The position numbers were made by a program, and so were the translations under genes. A stretch of 64,000 nt of DNA from Pelagibacteraceae bacterium AG-349-L17 (GTDB lineage: Bacteria > Pseudomonadota > Alphaproteobacteria > Pelagibacterales > Pelagibacteraceae). This document shows, piece after piece, positions 48,047 to 58,182 of this stretch (position 1 is its first letter; every line of letters starts with the position of its first letter). The stretch covers positions 28,355 to 92,354 of the forward strand of contig QCDC01000005.1 of the NCBI GenBank assembly GCA_003278805.1, in the 5' to 3' direction. A model generated the notes under the pieces. That model saw nothing but the letters and a program-made list of their open reading frames with translations, ran no database searches and had not been told where the DNA came from.

Positions 48047-49204
48047 ATGCCAACAATAAATGAATTACAATTAGCTAAAGAGCTAATTAGGTTTCCATCT
48101 GTTACAAAAACTGATGCCGGTGTTATTAAATTTTTAGAAAAAAAATTAAAAAAAATCGGCTTTAAAACTAAAATACTCGAGTTTAAAGATAAAAATAGTT
48201 ATCCTGTAAAAAATCTTTACGCAAGACTTGGTACCGCAAGTCCAAATTTTTGTTATGCAGGTCATTTGGATGTGGTACCGCCTGGTAATTTAAATGATTG
48301 GACTGTTAATCCATTCAAACCTGCTGTTAAGAAAGGATACTTAATTGGCAGAGGTGCAAATGATATGAAAAGCTCAATAGCTGCATTTGTTACTGCGGTA
48401 AGTAATTTTTCTAAAATAAATCAAAAATTCGATGGGTCTATTAGCCTTCTAATTACTGGGGACGAAGAAGGAATTGCAATTAATGGAACAAAAAAAGTTG
48501 TTGAGTATTTGAGAAAAAGAAAAGAAAAAATAGATTTTTGTTTGGTTGGAGAACCTACGAATCCAAATAAATTAGGAGAAATGATAAAAATTGGTCGTAG
48601 AGGTAGTATGAATGGAAAATTATCTGTCATTGGTATTCAAGGTCATGTCGCTTACCCAAATAGAGCTAACAATCCATCAACAGCATTAGTCCAAATACTA
48701 AAAGAATTAAAAGAAATTAAATTTGATAAAGGAACAAAAGATTTTCAATCTACAAATTTAGAAATAACAAATATTAATATTGATAATTCAGCTGATAATG
48801 TAATTCCAGGATTAGCTAGTGCATCCTTTAATATTAGATTTAATAACAAACACACATCTTACAAATTAAAGAACAAAATTAATAAAATAATAAAACAAAT
48901 TTGTAAAAAAAATAATTCAAAATATAAAATTGAATATAGTGTTTCTGGTGAGGCCTTTTTAACTAAGCCTAACAAAACAACATTTATGATACAAAATATA
49001 ATTAAGAAAATTACTAAAATTAAACCACAATTATCTACAACTGGTGGTACTTCAGATGCAAGATTTATAAGAAAAATAGCTCCATGTTTAGAATTTGGGT
49101 TAGTGGGAAAAACTATGCATAAGGTAGGCGAATGTGTGTCCTTATCTGATTTAAAAAGATTAACTTTAATTTATACTAAAATCTTAGATAACTACTTTAA
49201 GTGA
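48047..49204 (+). CDS. dapE: Succinyl-diaminopimelate desuccinylase
   Basis: FCYAGHLDVVPPG, GRGANDMKSSIAAFV, ITGDEEG, STTGGTSDARF. Confidence 0.95.
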   Translation: MPTINELQLAKELIRFPSVTKTDAGVIKFLEKKLKKIGFKTKILEFKDKNSYPVKNLYARLGTASPNFCYAGHLDVVPPGNLNDWTVNPFKPAVKKGYLIGRGANDMKSSIAAFVTAVSNFSKINQKFDGSISLLITGDEEGIAINGTKKVVEYLRKRKEKIDFCLVGEPTNPNKLGEMIKIGRRGSMNGKLSVIGIQGHVAYPNRANNPSTALVQILKELKEIKFDKGTKDFQSTNLEITNINIDNSADNVIPGLASASFNIRFNNKHTSYKLKNKINKIIKQICKKNNSKYKIEYSVSGEAFLTKPNKTTFMIQNIIKKITKIKPQLSTTGGTSDARFIRKIAPCLEFGLVGKTMHKVGECVSLSDLKRLTLIYTKILDNYFK

Positions 49205-50130
49205 AAACTGGTTTAATTACATCAGATACATCTCAGAATCATGACACAGGTCCTGGGCATCCAGAACAAATAGCAAGAGTATCGGTCATAGTAGAAAATT
49301 TTAAAAAACTTAATAATAAAAATCTTATATGGAAGAAACCATCTAAAGTTTCAGATGATATTCTATTAACCACACATGAAAATAATTATTTGAATTTAGT
49401 AAAAAGTTCTTTTCCAAAAAAAGGTTTTTCTTCACTTGATGGTGATACAATCATTTCACCTGGAAGCAAAGATGCAACTTTCGATGCAGTTGGATCAATA
49501 ATTACTGCAATTGATGGTGTGGAAAAAAAAGAATTTAGAAATGCATTCTGTAGTGTTCGACCTCCTGGACATCATAGTTCACAAAATAAGGCTGCTGGTT
49601 TTTGTATTTTAAATTCAGTAAGTATTGGTGCAAATTATTTGTTGAAAAAATATAAATATAAGAAAGTTGCAATAATAGATTTTGATGTACATCACGGTAA
49701 TGGAACACAGGATATTTTTTATGAAAATGAAAATGTTCTTTTTATATCAACTCACCAATATCCCTACTACCCAGGAACTGGTTCAGAACAAGAAAGAGGT
49801 AAATTTAACAATATCTTTAATATACCTTTGCCAGCTGGCATAAGTTCAGAAGAATATTTAAACGTATTTGACCGTGTATTAAAAAAATTAGAAGAGTTTA
49901 GACCAGAGTTTATATTGATTAGCGCTGGTTTTGACGCCCATGAAAATGACCCTCTCGCTCAATTTAATTTAAAAACAGAGGATTATTTTACTATTACTAA
50001 AAGAGTATTAGAGGCTTCTAAAAAGTTTTGTAATGGAAAAGTTGTTTCAATTTTAGAAGGCGGTTATGACCTTAACGCACTTCGAGACAGCACTAAAAGA
50101 CACGTTGATGCTCTTTTAGAATTTAATTGA
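49201..50130 (+). CDS. Histone deacetylase-like (class II) amidohydrolase (GTG start)
   Basis: RPPGHHS, KVAIIDFDVHHGNGTQDIF, ILISAGFDAHENDPLA, SILEGGYDL. Confidence 0.93.
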   Translation: MKTGLITSDTSQNHDTGPGHPEQIARVSVIVENFKKLNNKNLIWKKPSKVSDDILLTTHENNYLNLVKSSFPKKGFSSLDGDTIISPGSKDATFDAVGSIITAIDGVEKKEFRNAFCSVRPPGHHSSQNKAAGFCILNSVSIGANYLLKKYKYKKVAIIDFDVHHGNGTQDIFYENENVLFISTHQYPYYPGTGSEQERGKFNNIFNIPLPAGISSEEYLNVFDRVLKKLEEFRPEFILISAGFDAHENDPLAQFNLKTEDYFTITKRVLEASKKFCNGKVVSILEGGYDLNALRDSTKRHVDALLEFN

Positions 50131-50163
50131 TAAATCTTAATAAAACTCTAAATAAAAATTTTC

Positions 50164-50655
50164 ATGAAACTATATAAAATAAAAAAGTCTGGAATTGATA
50201 ATAAAGGAAGAGGACTTTATGCAACTTGTGATATTAAAGAGGGAACCAAAATAATTGACTATATCGGGAAACTTATAACAAAAAAACAAACACAAGATTC
50301 TGATAAATACGATAATAGTAAACCAATATATTTATTCACAATAAATAAAAGATACGATCTAGATGGAGATTTTCCATGGAATACCGCTGGTTTAATAAAC
50401 CATTCTTGTGATAATAATTGTGATTACGATGGAAAGGGATTGAAAATTTGGGTCAAAGCAATCAAAGATATTAAAAAAGGTGAAGAGTTTACCTGTGATT
50501 ATGGATTTGGTTATGATGAAAACTACAAACAATTTCCTTGTAAATGTAAATCAAAAAACTGTTGTGGATATATCGTAAGAGCTGAGTCTAGATGGCGAAT
50601 AAATAAAAAGTTTGCTATGAGCAATAAAAATAAATTAATAAAGAACTCTAAATAA
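50164..50655 (+). CDS. SET-domain protein lysine methyltransferase-like
   Basis: GRGLYATCDIKEGTKIIDYIG, NTAGLINHSCDNNCDYD, IKKGEEFTCDYGFG, post-SET-like FPCKCKSKNCCGYI. Confidence 0.88.
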   Translation: MKLYKIKKSGIDNKGRGLYATCDIKEGTKIIDYIGKLITKKQTQDSDKYDNSKPIYLFTINKRYDLDGDFPWNTAGLINHSCDNNCDYDGKGLKIWVKAIKDIKKGEEFTCDYGFGYDENYKQFPCKCKSKNCCGYIVRAESRWRINKKFAMSNKNKLIKNSK

Positions 50656-51375
50656 AAATAAACCACTTGGTGGTGCTGGAGGAGCACACAGTGTTCTTTT
50701 TTTTGACTTAAATCTTTTTTCAAAAGTTTTTAAATCCCATTTCTTTTCCCCCAAATATTTCAAACAACCAACCATAGATCTGACCTGATGTTGTAAAAAT
50801 GATTGAGAACTAAATTGAAATTCGATTTTATTTTTTGATGATTTAATTTTAATTGATTTAATAGTTTTAATTGGACTTTTAGCGTGACAGCTTGAAGATC
50901 TAAAAGTTGAATAATCATGGGTTCCTAATAACTTTTTTGCACCCTTTTTCATTAATTCTAAATTTAAAGGCCTACGAACATGCCATGCTCTATTTTTTTC
51001 AATTATTGGTTGGCTTATTTGATTAAAAATAAAGTATTTATAAATTCTTTGTTTTGCTGAAAATCTAGCATGAAATTTATTATTTCTTTTTTTAATATTT
51101 TTAATCGCAATGTCTTTTAAATTTAAAAAATGATTTATAGATTTTAAAAATTTAATTTTATCGGTTATTTTATTTATGCAATCAAAGTGTGCAGATTGCT
51201 CAAGCGCATGAACCCCTGCATCAGTTCTTCCTTGACCATATAAAACAATTTTTTCTTTTAATAACTTTGATAATTTTTCTTGAATTAATCCTTGAATAGT
51301 TGGCCCTTTTTTTTGAATTTGCCATCCTCTAAAATTTGTCCCTACATACTCAATAAGTATTTGGTATCTGTTCAT
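50635..51375 (-). CDS. truA: tRNA pseudouridine(38-40) synthase
   Basis: EYVGTNFRGWQIQKKGPTIQG, GQGRTDAGVHALEQSAHFD, SFLQHQVRSMVGCLK. Confidence 0.95.
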   Translation of the reverse strand: MNRYQILIEYVGTNFRGWQIQKKGPTIQGLIQEKLSKLLKEKIVLYGQGRTDAGVHALEQSAHFDCINKITDKIKFLKSINHFLNLKDIAIKNIKKRNNKFHARFSAKQRIYKYFIFNQISQPIIEKNRAWHVRRPLNLELMKKGAKKLLGTHDYSTFRSSSCHAKSPIKTIKSIKIKSSKNKIEFQFSSQSFLQHQVRSMVGCLKYLGEKKWDLKTFEKRFKSKKRTLCAPPAPPSGLFLFRVLY

Positions 51376-52298
51376 TATAAAAATGAACCTTTTTTAATTT
51401 GTGTTCCTAAAACAAATTCTCCAATACTTTGAGGCTTTTTTCCCTGTCTTTGTATTTCTTTAATTTTTATTGATTTTTTATCTCCACACGAAATTTCTAA
51501 ATGGTCAGATAAAACCTCACCTGGTTTTCCTTGTGCTTGTCCAATTTCTGCTTTTAATATTTTATATCTCTCACCGTTAAACATGAAATAAGCACCTGGA
51601 ACTGGATAAAGTCCATTTATTTTACCAATTATAATTTTAGCATCTTCTCTCCAATTAATCTGCCCCTCTAATTTTTGAATTTTTGATGCATATGTAGCTG
51701 ATGCGTGATCTTGTTCTATAAAGTTTGCTTTATCCTCATATATATCATCTATATTTTCTAAAATTTTTTCTGCGGCTAAACTAGATAGCTTTTCATTAAT
51801 ATCTTCAGCATTTAAATTATTTTCAATATTAATTTTATAAATATTACATACCGGTCCTGTATCTAGTTCCTCCCCTATTTTCATAATACTAATTCCTGTC
51901 TCTTTATCTAAATTCATAATTGATCTTTGAATAGGGGCAGCACCTCTCCATTTTGGAAGAATAGATGCATGTATATTAATAAATCCTTTTTTAGTTAAAT
52001 TTAAATATGACTTTGGTATAATTTGACCATAAGCAACAACTATTGCTAAATCTGCCTCTAAAGATTTAAAATATTCTAATTCCTCTAAATTTTCTTTTAA
52101 TGAATTTGGTGTTCTAAATTCTATATTTAAAGTTTCTGAAATTAATTGAATTGGTGACTTGTTAATTTTTTGACCTCTGTTAGATTTTTGAGGTGGTTGT
52201 GTGTAAACACAAGAAATAGGATATCCATTTTGATAAAGTGATTTTAAAATTGAAACGGCAAACATGGGGGTACCCATAAAAACTATTTTTTTTAGCAT
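51375..52298 (-). CDS. fmt: Methionyl-tRNA formyltransferase
   Basis: FMGTPMFAVSIL, VVAYGQIIPKSYL, GFINIHASILPKWRGAAPIQRSI. Confidence 0.96.
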   Translation of the reverse strand: MLKKIVFMGTPMFAVSILKSLYQNGYPISCVYTQPPQKSNRGQKINKSPIQLISETLNIEFRTPNSLKENLEELEYFKSLEADLAIVVAYGQIIPKSYLNLTKKGFINIHASILPKWRGAAPIQRSIMNLDKETGISIMKIGEELDTGPVCNIYKINIENNLNAEDINEKLSSLAAEKILENIDDIYEDKANFIEQDHASATYASKIQKLEGQINWREDAKIIIGKINGLYPVPGAYFMFNGERYKILKAEIGQAQGKPGEVLSDHLEISCGDKKSIKIKEIQRQGKKPQSIGEFVLGTQIKKGSFL

Positions 52299-52300
52299 GT

Positions 52301-52819
52301 TTAAAGAATTGCTACTGTAGATTTTTTCTTAGATAATTTTTTTATTATCATTGATCTTTTTAATTTCGAAAGATAATCAATAAATAGGATTCCCTCTAAA
52401 TGGTCCATTTCATGCTGAATACATGTTGCAAGAAGACCATCTGCCTTTAGCAATTTCTTTTCTCCATGATAATCAAGATATTCTACTTCACACTTGCTAG
52501 GTCTATCAATTTCTGCAAACTGATTTGGCACAGAAAGACATCCTTCCTCATAAGTTGCTTTTTCTGGATCTTTATTTTTAATAATTGGATTTACGAAATA
52601 TCTTGGCTCTTTTTTATTATCATCTTTACTTATATCCATTACAATAATTCTCTTTGGTACACCAATTTGTATCGCTGCTAGACCAATTCCGTTTGCGTCA
52701 TACATTGTCTCTAGCATATCATCCATCAATTTTTGCTCTTCTTTACCAACACTATTGACTGGTTTAGATATTTGCCTAAGTAATTTATTAGGTTCTGTTA
52801 TTATAGTTCTAATAGCCAT
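52301..52819 (-). CDS. def: Peptide deformylase
   Basis: GIGLAAIQIG, EEGCLSVPN, CIQHEMDHLEGILF. Confidence 0.97.
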   Translation of the reverse strand: MAIRTIITEPNKLLRQISKPVNSVGKEEQKLMDDMLETMYDANGIGLAAIQIGVPKRIIVMDISKDDNKKEPRYFVNPIIKNKDPEKATYEEGCLSVPNQFAEIDRPSKCEVEYLDYHGEKKLLKADGLLATCIQHEMDHLEGILFIDYLSKLKRSMIIKKLSKKKSTVAIL

Positions 52820-52840
52820 AAATTGATTTTATTATAATTT

Positions 52841-54604
52841 TTATACTTTTAAAGGAAGAACTTTTAGCAATAGTTTATTTCTAATTAAATCAACATTTAA
52901 TTGATTTAAAGTATTGATAATAAAATAAACTGTATCTTCATCAATATTTTCAATTTTATCAGGTCCAATGACCTCAATTATTCTCAACAATGCAGCGCCA
53001 ATCTCATTATTATCTATCATTGTTTGAATATCGGCAGGCATTTCTGATTGCTTTATCTCGTAAAGACTGTCATATTTTTTTGAAATTTCAACTCCATCAG
53101 ATTTTAGCGCCTCTAAAAAAATTATATCTTTTTTTGATAAAAAATATTTTTTATCTTTTTTAATTTTTTTTAAAAATTTATCTAGGTCTTCTTCAATTTT
53201 GGATTTTGCATAGTCACCATTGAAATAATTTATAAGTTTTGATTGATGTAAAATTTTACTATTATATTTAATTTTTTTATCTGCTGTCTCTTTTTTCTTT
53301 AAATTACTATTATAAAATGTTGTAAAATTTGAGGGCACATCCTCAACATTAATTTCTCCTAAAAATTTTTTTAATTCCAAATCAAAAGCATCACCAATAT
53401 CATCAGATATGAATAGATCCTTTAATATCTTTATAAATTCTAATTTGGTTTTTGGTTCTTCAGTTAAAAGAGTTCTTTGATATAAAAGAGCGCGTCCCTC
53501 GATTGAAGATAGCGATTTATATGCTTCTTTTGCGTTTAAAAATTGGTTAATATTAAATTGGAATTTTTTATAAAATTCAAATAATTCTTCTTCAGAATAA
53601 TTTTTATCATTAACAGCTTTTTCTATGGTAGAAATTTTTTCTACATCAGTAATCTCTATATCCTGAATTTTAAAGAGTAAATTAGCAGCTGAAAGATATT
53701 TCCAAATTATTTTGGGAGTATTTTCACTCGGTTCATAAGAAAATTCAGGATTAGTTCTATGTGCTAAATGAAAATCTAAAATTGAGTTTGTTGATATTTC
53801 TTTACCTGCTTCATCTATATAACCAAATAAATAATTTATTTTGTTTTCGTAATAACTATCTTCGAAACCTAACTCTTTTTTTAAATCTAAGATTAGTTGT
53901 GCCTCTTCATTTTTTCCATAATTGATTAAACAATATAAATTAAATTTTGATAGATATTCATCTTGAATGGGTTCAGAATTTTTAGAAAAAATCTCACATG
54001 ATTTTTTTATGTTTGATTCAGATAAATAAGTATCTACCAAATATCTTGATAAATTTGGATGCAAATTTATTATTTGATTTTTAATTAAATATTCTTCTAT
54101 TAATTCTAAGTTTGCATCTTTTATTAACCAATCAGATTTGAAGCTCATAAATTCTTGCTCGGTAATATTTAAAGTTGGAGAGTAGGCATTGGTCAATAAA
54201 GATATATGCATAATATCAGACGCATCCTTTGAAAGATTAAACTTATTAATATTCTGAAATAAATTTTTTAATTTATTTCCATCAGAATTTGACCACATAT
54301 CCATACTCAAACCATACTCACTTGGATCATATAATCCAATAATTTTAGTTTCCTTTGAAGAAAATTCTTTATCTAGTTTAATTGTATCTCTTTGTTTATC
54401 TAATTGTAATTCATAAACACTATTCTGATTAGTGTTTATATTACTTTCACTTGAAATATTTGTTTCTGAAATAACCTGATTATCTTTTTTTTCTATATTC
54501 CAAATATCAATTGGTTTCTCTTCTGCAAATACAGGTGTAAAAAAAATAAGACAAACTAATGTAATTGAAAGAATTTTCTTATTTAACGATTTTAAAATTT
54601 TCAT
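52841..54604 (-). CDS. Exported hypothetical protein, about 587 aa
   Basis: Start MKILKSLNKKILSITLVCLIFFTPVFAEE looks like a signal peptide; helical, repeat-like body; no family recognised. Confidence 0.7.
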   Translation of the reverse strand: MKILKSLNKKILSITLVCLIFFTPVFAEEKPIDIWNIEKKDNQVISETNISSESNINTNQNSVYELQLDKQRDTIKLDKEFSSKETKIIGLYDPSEYGLSMDMWSNSDGNKLKNLFQNINKFNLSKDASDIMHISLLTNAYSPTLNITEQEFMSFKSDWLIKDANLELIEEYLIKNQIINLHPNLSRYLVDTYLSESNIKKSCEIFSKNSEPIQDEYLSKFNLYCLINYGKNEEAQLILDLKKELGFEDSYYENKINYLFGYIDEAGKEISTNSILDFHLAHRTNPEFSYEPSENTPKIIWKYLSAANLLFKIQDIEITDVEKISTIEKAVNDKNYSEEELFEFYKKFQFNINQFLNAKEAYKSLSSIEGRALLYQRTLLTEEPKTKLEFIKILKDLFISDDIGDAFDLELKKFLGEINVEDVPSNFTTFYNSNLKKKETADKKIKYNSKILHQSKLINYFNGDYAKSKIEEDLDKFLKKIKKDKKYFLSKKDIIFLEALKSDGVEISKKYDSLYEIKQSEMPADIQTMIDNNEIGAALLRIIEVIGPDKIENIDEDTVYFIINTLNQLNVDLIRNKLLLKVLPLKV

Positions 54605-54761
54605 TTGGAATAATTTTTTCAATTTCTTTTTTAGGTGCAGGAAAATCAATTGTACTTAGAAAAAAAATAATACCTAAAATAACCCCTAATCCAATTATAG
54701 ATTTAATCACAAGTCCTATAAAGCTTGTTTTGCCTGAACTTGTATTTTTAATGAATTGCAT
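54579..54761 (-). CDS. Small single-TM protein, 60 aa
   Basis: MQFIKNTSSGKTSFIGLVIKSIIGLGVILGIIFFLSTIDFPAPKKEIEKIIPNENFKIVK; overlaps start of downstream gene, as in translational coupling. Confidence 0.55.
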   Translation of the reverse strand: MQFIKNTSSGKTSFIGLVIKSIIGLGVILGIIFFLSTIDFPAPKKEIEKIIPNENFKIVK

Positions 54762-54818
54762 ATACTTTTAGATAATTTCAAATTAAGACATATTTATGTT
54801 TTTTCAATAAAGAAACTT

Positions 54819-55343
54819 ATGAAATCAAAAGAAAATCTTGTTTTTTTAGGAATGATGGGATCTGGTAAGAGCTCTATTGGATTATTAGTAGCAAAAAAAT
54901 TAAAATTAAATTTTATAGATATCGACAAAATAATTGAAAAAAATTTAAATACGTCAATACGAAAAATTTTTGAGAATAAAGGTGAAGAATATTTTAGAAA
55001 AGTAGAGGAGCAAATTACTTTAAAAAAACTTAAGTCAATTTCTACTGTGATTTCACTTGGAGGGGGTGCTTTTACAAACAAAAATATAAGAAAAGAAGTT
55101 TTAAAAAATCATTTGTCATTTTGGCTTAATTGGGACGACAAAATATTGTTGAATAGAATAAAAGATAGTAAAAAAAGACCTTTAGCAAGTAATGCTTCAG
55201 AAAATGAACTAATTGATTTAATTAAAAAACGATCTAACATTTATTCAAAAGCACAATATGAGATTAAATGTGATAATTTAAATAAAAATGAAATTGTAAT
55301 GCAAATTATTAAATTATATGAAAAAGCTGTCTTTAAAAATTAA
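54819..55343 (+). CDS. aroK: Shikimate kinase
   Basis: NLVFLGMMGSGKSSIGLLVAKKL, FIDIDKIIE, ISLGGGAF. Start moved to ATG 54819. Confidence 0.94.
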   Translation: MKSKENLVFLGMMGSGKSSIGLLVAKKLKLNFIDIDKIIEKNLNTSIRKIFENKGEEYFRKVEEQITLKKLKSISTVISLGGGAFTNKNIRKEVLKNHLSFWLNWDDKILLNRIKDSKKRPLASNASENELIDLIKKRSNIYSKAQYEIKCDNLNKNEIVMQIIKLYEKAVFKN

Positions 55344-56424
55344 TCAAAAAACCAAATCTTACCCAATTATAATAGGATCAAATATATTTTCTAATTTTTT
55401 TCAAATTTTAAAAAAAAATAAGTTAAAATTTTCAAGATATCTTTTTGTAATTGATAAAAATGTTCCCAAAAAAATGATAAAAATAATTTATGAATCTAAT
55501 AATAAAAAAAGAAAAAAATTACATTTTTTTAATGCAAATGAAAAAAATAAAAATCAATATAATGTTAATTCAATTATTAATGTTCTTTTAAAGGAACATT
55601 TTACCAGAGAAGACTGCGTTGTTGCTGTGGGTGGTGGTATTACTGGTGACGTTACAGCTTTCGCAGCAAGTACATTTAAAAGAGGAATAAATTTTATTAA
55701 TATTCCAACAACATTTTTATCACAAGTAGACTCATCTATTGGAGGTAAAACTGGTATCAACACTAAAAATGGTAAAAATTTAATTGGTACCTTTTATCAA
55801 CCCAAATTGGTTCTTAGCGACACAAATTTTTTAAAAACATTAAAAAAAAGAGAAATTGTGTGCGGATATGCTGAAGTTTTAAAACATTCAATTATAGCTG
55901 ATAAAAAATTTTATTTATATTTAAATCAAAATTTTAAAAAAATATTTAAATTAGAGTCTCCATTTATTGAAAAAGCTGTTTTTGAAAGTTGTAGAATTAA
56001 AAAACAAATTGTAGAAAAAGATGAAAAAGAAAATGGATTAAGAAAAATATTAAACTTTGGACATACTTTTGCTCACGCTTATGAGGCAACTCAAAACTAT
56101 TCACAAAAATTAAACCATGGTGAAGCAGTAATCTTAGGTATGAAAACGGCCCTAAATTTTAGTTATAAAAAAAATTTAATAAAAAAATCAAATTATTACG
56201 AAATTATTAATCATATTCAAAATTCTAACTTACCTAATAATTTACAAAAATTTTTCTCTCCTAAAGACTTAAGAAAAATTATTTCGTTTATGTCTAATGA
56301 TAAAAAAAATAAATCAAATAAAATAAATTTAATACTTCTAGAAAAAATTGGTAAACCAATTATAAACAAACATTTCAATCAAACTTATCTGTACAAATTT
56401 TTAAAGAAAGAATTAACTAATTAA
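55318..56424 (+). CDS. aroB: 3-dehydroquinate synthase
   Basis: VAVGGGITGDVTAFAAST, PTTFLSQVDSSIGGKTGIN, LNFGHTFAHAYE, LNHGEAVILGM. Confidence 0.96.
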   Translation: MKKLSLKINQKTKSYPIIIGSNIFSNFFQILKKNKLKFSRYLFVIDKNVPKKMIKIIYESNNKKRKKLHFFNANEKNKNQYNVNSIINVLLKEHFTREDCVVAVGGGITGDVTAFAASTFKRGINFINIPTTFLSQVDSSIGGKTGINTKNGKNLIGTFYQPKLVLSDTNFLKTLKKREIVCGYAEVLKHSIIADKKFYLYLNQNFKKIFKLESPFIEKAVFESCRIKKQIVEKDEKENGLRKILNFGHTFAHAYEATQNYSQKLNHGEAVILGMKTALNFSYKKNLIKKSNYYEIINHIQNSNLPNNLQKFFSPKDLRKIISFMSNDKKNKSNKINLILLEKIGKPIINKHFNQTYLYKFLKKELTN

Positions 56425-56673
56425 AATCTGAATTGAATGAATGAATTCTTTTAGTTCTTTATTTAGAATCTTGTAAATTTTTTTATTACTTTCAATTTTA
56501 TTCATTTTTTTTAGTTCTTGAGAAACGATAATTAATTTTAAATGATATTTTCCTTCTTGATTTCCTTTGTGATTTTTATGAAGAAAAGATTTATCTTCAA
56601 TATTTATACTTTCAATATTTATTTGATTTAACAATTTATTTTTTACAATTGTAATTAAATCATTTATATCCAT
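56413..56673 (-). CDS. BolA-family protein
   Basis: Small BolA-like ORF (HKGNQEGKYHLKLIIVSQELKKMNKIESNKKIYKIL), adjacent to J-domain/cobS/cobT cluster. Confidence 0.75.
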   Translation of the reverse strand: MDINDLITIVKNKLLNQINIESINIEDKSFLHKNHKGNQEGKYHLKLIIVSQELKKMNKIESNKKIYKILNKELKEFIHSIQILIS

Positions 56674-56690
56674 ATATGTTATTATATATC

Positions 56691-57224
56691 ATGAAAAATA
56701 TTTGTGACTGGAATAATTGTAATGAAATAGGTGAATATAAGGCACCGGTTGAAAAAGATAATAGCAGAAAATTTAGAATGCTTTGCCTTGAGCATGTAAA
56801 AGAATTTAATAAGAATTGGAACTATTTTTCAGGAATGAATGATGACCAAGTAATGGATTTTTTAAAATCTGACATGACTTGGCACAAACCCACGCAAAGC
56901 TTCAGCTCTTCAGATAATTTTTTCAAAGTGTTATGGAACACAACTTTGAAAGATGAGTTAGATAAAGAAAAAATAAATGGAGATTATAATCATATGCGTC
57001 AATTTAAATTCGATCATAAAGATATAAAAGCTTTTGGAATTTTGGGTGTTTCTGTGGGTTTAAAGTGGAGGAAAATACAAGATAAATTCAAATTACTTGT
57101 GAAAAAATTTCACCCTGATATGAATTCTGGAAATAAAAAATATGAGGAAAAACTTAAACTTATAACATTGGCTTACACTCAATTAAAAAATACATATAGA
57201 GAAAAAATTGACACCAAATCTTAA
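56691..57224 (+). CDS. J-domain (DnaJ-like) protein
   Basis: [54 protein letters not shown] contains HPD. Confidence 0.88.
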   Translation: MKNICDWNNCNEIGEYKAPVEKDNSRKFRMLCLEHVKEFNKNWNYFSGMNDDQVMDFLKSDMTWHKPTQSFSSSDNFFKVLWNTTLKDELDKEKINGDYNHMRQFKFDHKDIKAFGILGVSVGLKWRKIQDKFKLLVKKFHPDMNSGNKKYEEKLKLITLAYTQLKNTYREKIDTKS

Positions 57225-58182
57225 CACAGAACCAGATATTAAAGTTTCATTAAAACAGACTTTTGGAATTGACTCAGATATGGAAGTAGACGCATTTTCA
57301 AAAAAGAATGAATATGTTCCTGAAATTGATAAAAACTACAAGTTCGATAGAGATACTACTTTAGCCATTATTTCAGGATTTGCTTATAATAAGAGAGTTT
57401 TAGTTCAAGGATATCATGGCACTGGTAAATCTACTCACATTGAGCAAATTGCTGCAAGATTAAATTGGCCTTGCATTCGTGTAAATTTAGATAGTCATGT
57501 AAGTAGAATTGATTTGATTGGAAAAGATGCGATTGTTCTTAAAGATGGTAAACAAGTAACTCAATTTAACGAGGGAATTTTACCATGGTCTATACAAAAT
57601 CCAGTTGCACTTGTTTTTGATGAATATGACGCTGGTAGACCTGATGTAATGTTTGTAATTCAAAGAGTTTTAGAAGCTGAGGGAAATTTTACATTACTAG
57701 ATAAAAACAAAGTAATTAAACAAAATAAATTTTTTAGATTATTTGCTACTTCAAATACTGTTGGACTTGGTGATACGACAGGTCTTTACCATGGTACCCA
57801 GCAAATTAACCAAGGTCAAATGGATAGATGGAATATCGTTACAACATTAAACTATCTTAGCCTAGATAGAGAAATGGACATTGTTTTGTCTAAAAATAAA
57901 AACTTAAATAACGCAAAGGGGAAAGAGAGGGTTGCTAACATGATAAAAGTAGCATCTTTAACGCGTAAAGGATTTATTGCAGGAGATATTTCAACAGTGA
58001 TGAGCCCAAGGACAGTATTACATTGGGCAGAAAATGTAGAGATATTTAAAGACATTGGTTACGCTTTTAGAGTAACTTTTCTTAATAAATGTGATGATAT
58101 TGAAAAAAATACTATCGCAGAATATTATCAAAGATGTTTTGGTGAAGAGTTGCCGGAATCTTTGATTAATATTCAAATCTAA
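57208..58182 (+). CDS. cobS: Cobaltochelatase CobS-like AAA+ ATPase
   Basis: [78 protein letters not shown]. Confidence 0.94.
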   Translation: MTPNLNTEPDIKVSLKQTFGIDSDMEVDAFSKKNEYVPEIDKNYKFDRDTTLAIISGFAYNKRVLVQGYHGTGKSTHIEQIAARLNWPCIRVNLDSHVSRIDLIGKDAIVLKDGKQVTQFNEGILPWSIQNPVALVFDEYDAGRPDVMFVIQRVLEAEGNFTLLDKNKVIKQNKFFRLFATSNTVGLGDTTGLYHGTQQINQGQMDRWNIVTTLNYLSLDREMDIVLSKNKNLNNAKGKERVANMIKVASLTRKGFIAGDISTVMSPRTVLHWAENVEIFKDIGYAFRVTFLNKCDDIEKNTIAEYYQRCFGEELPESLINIQI

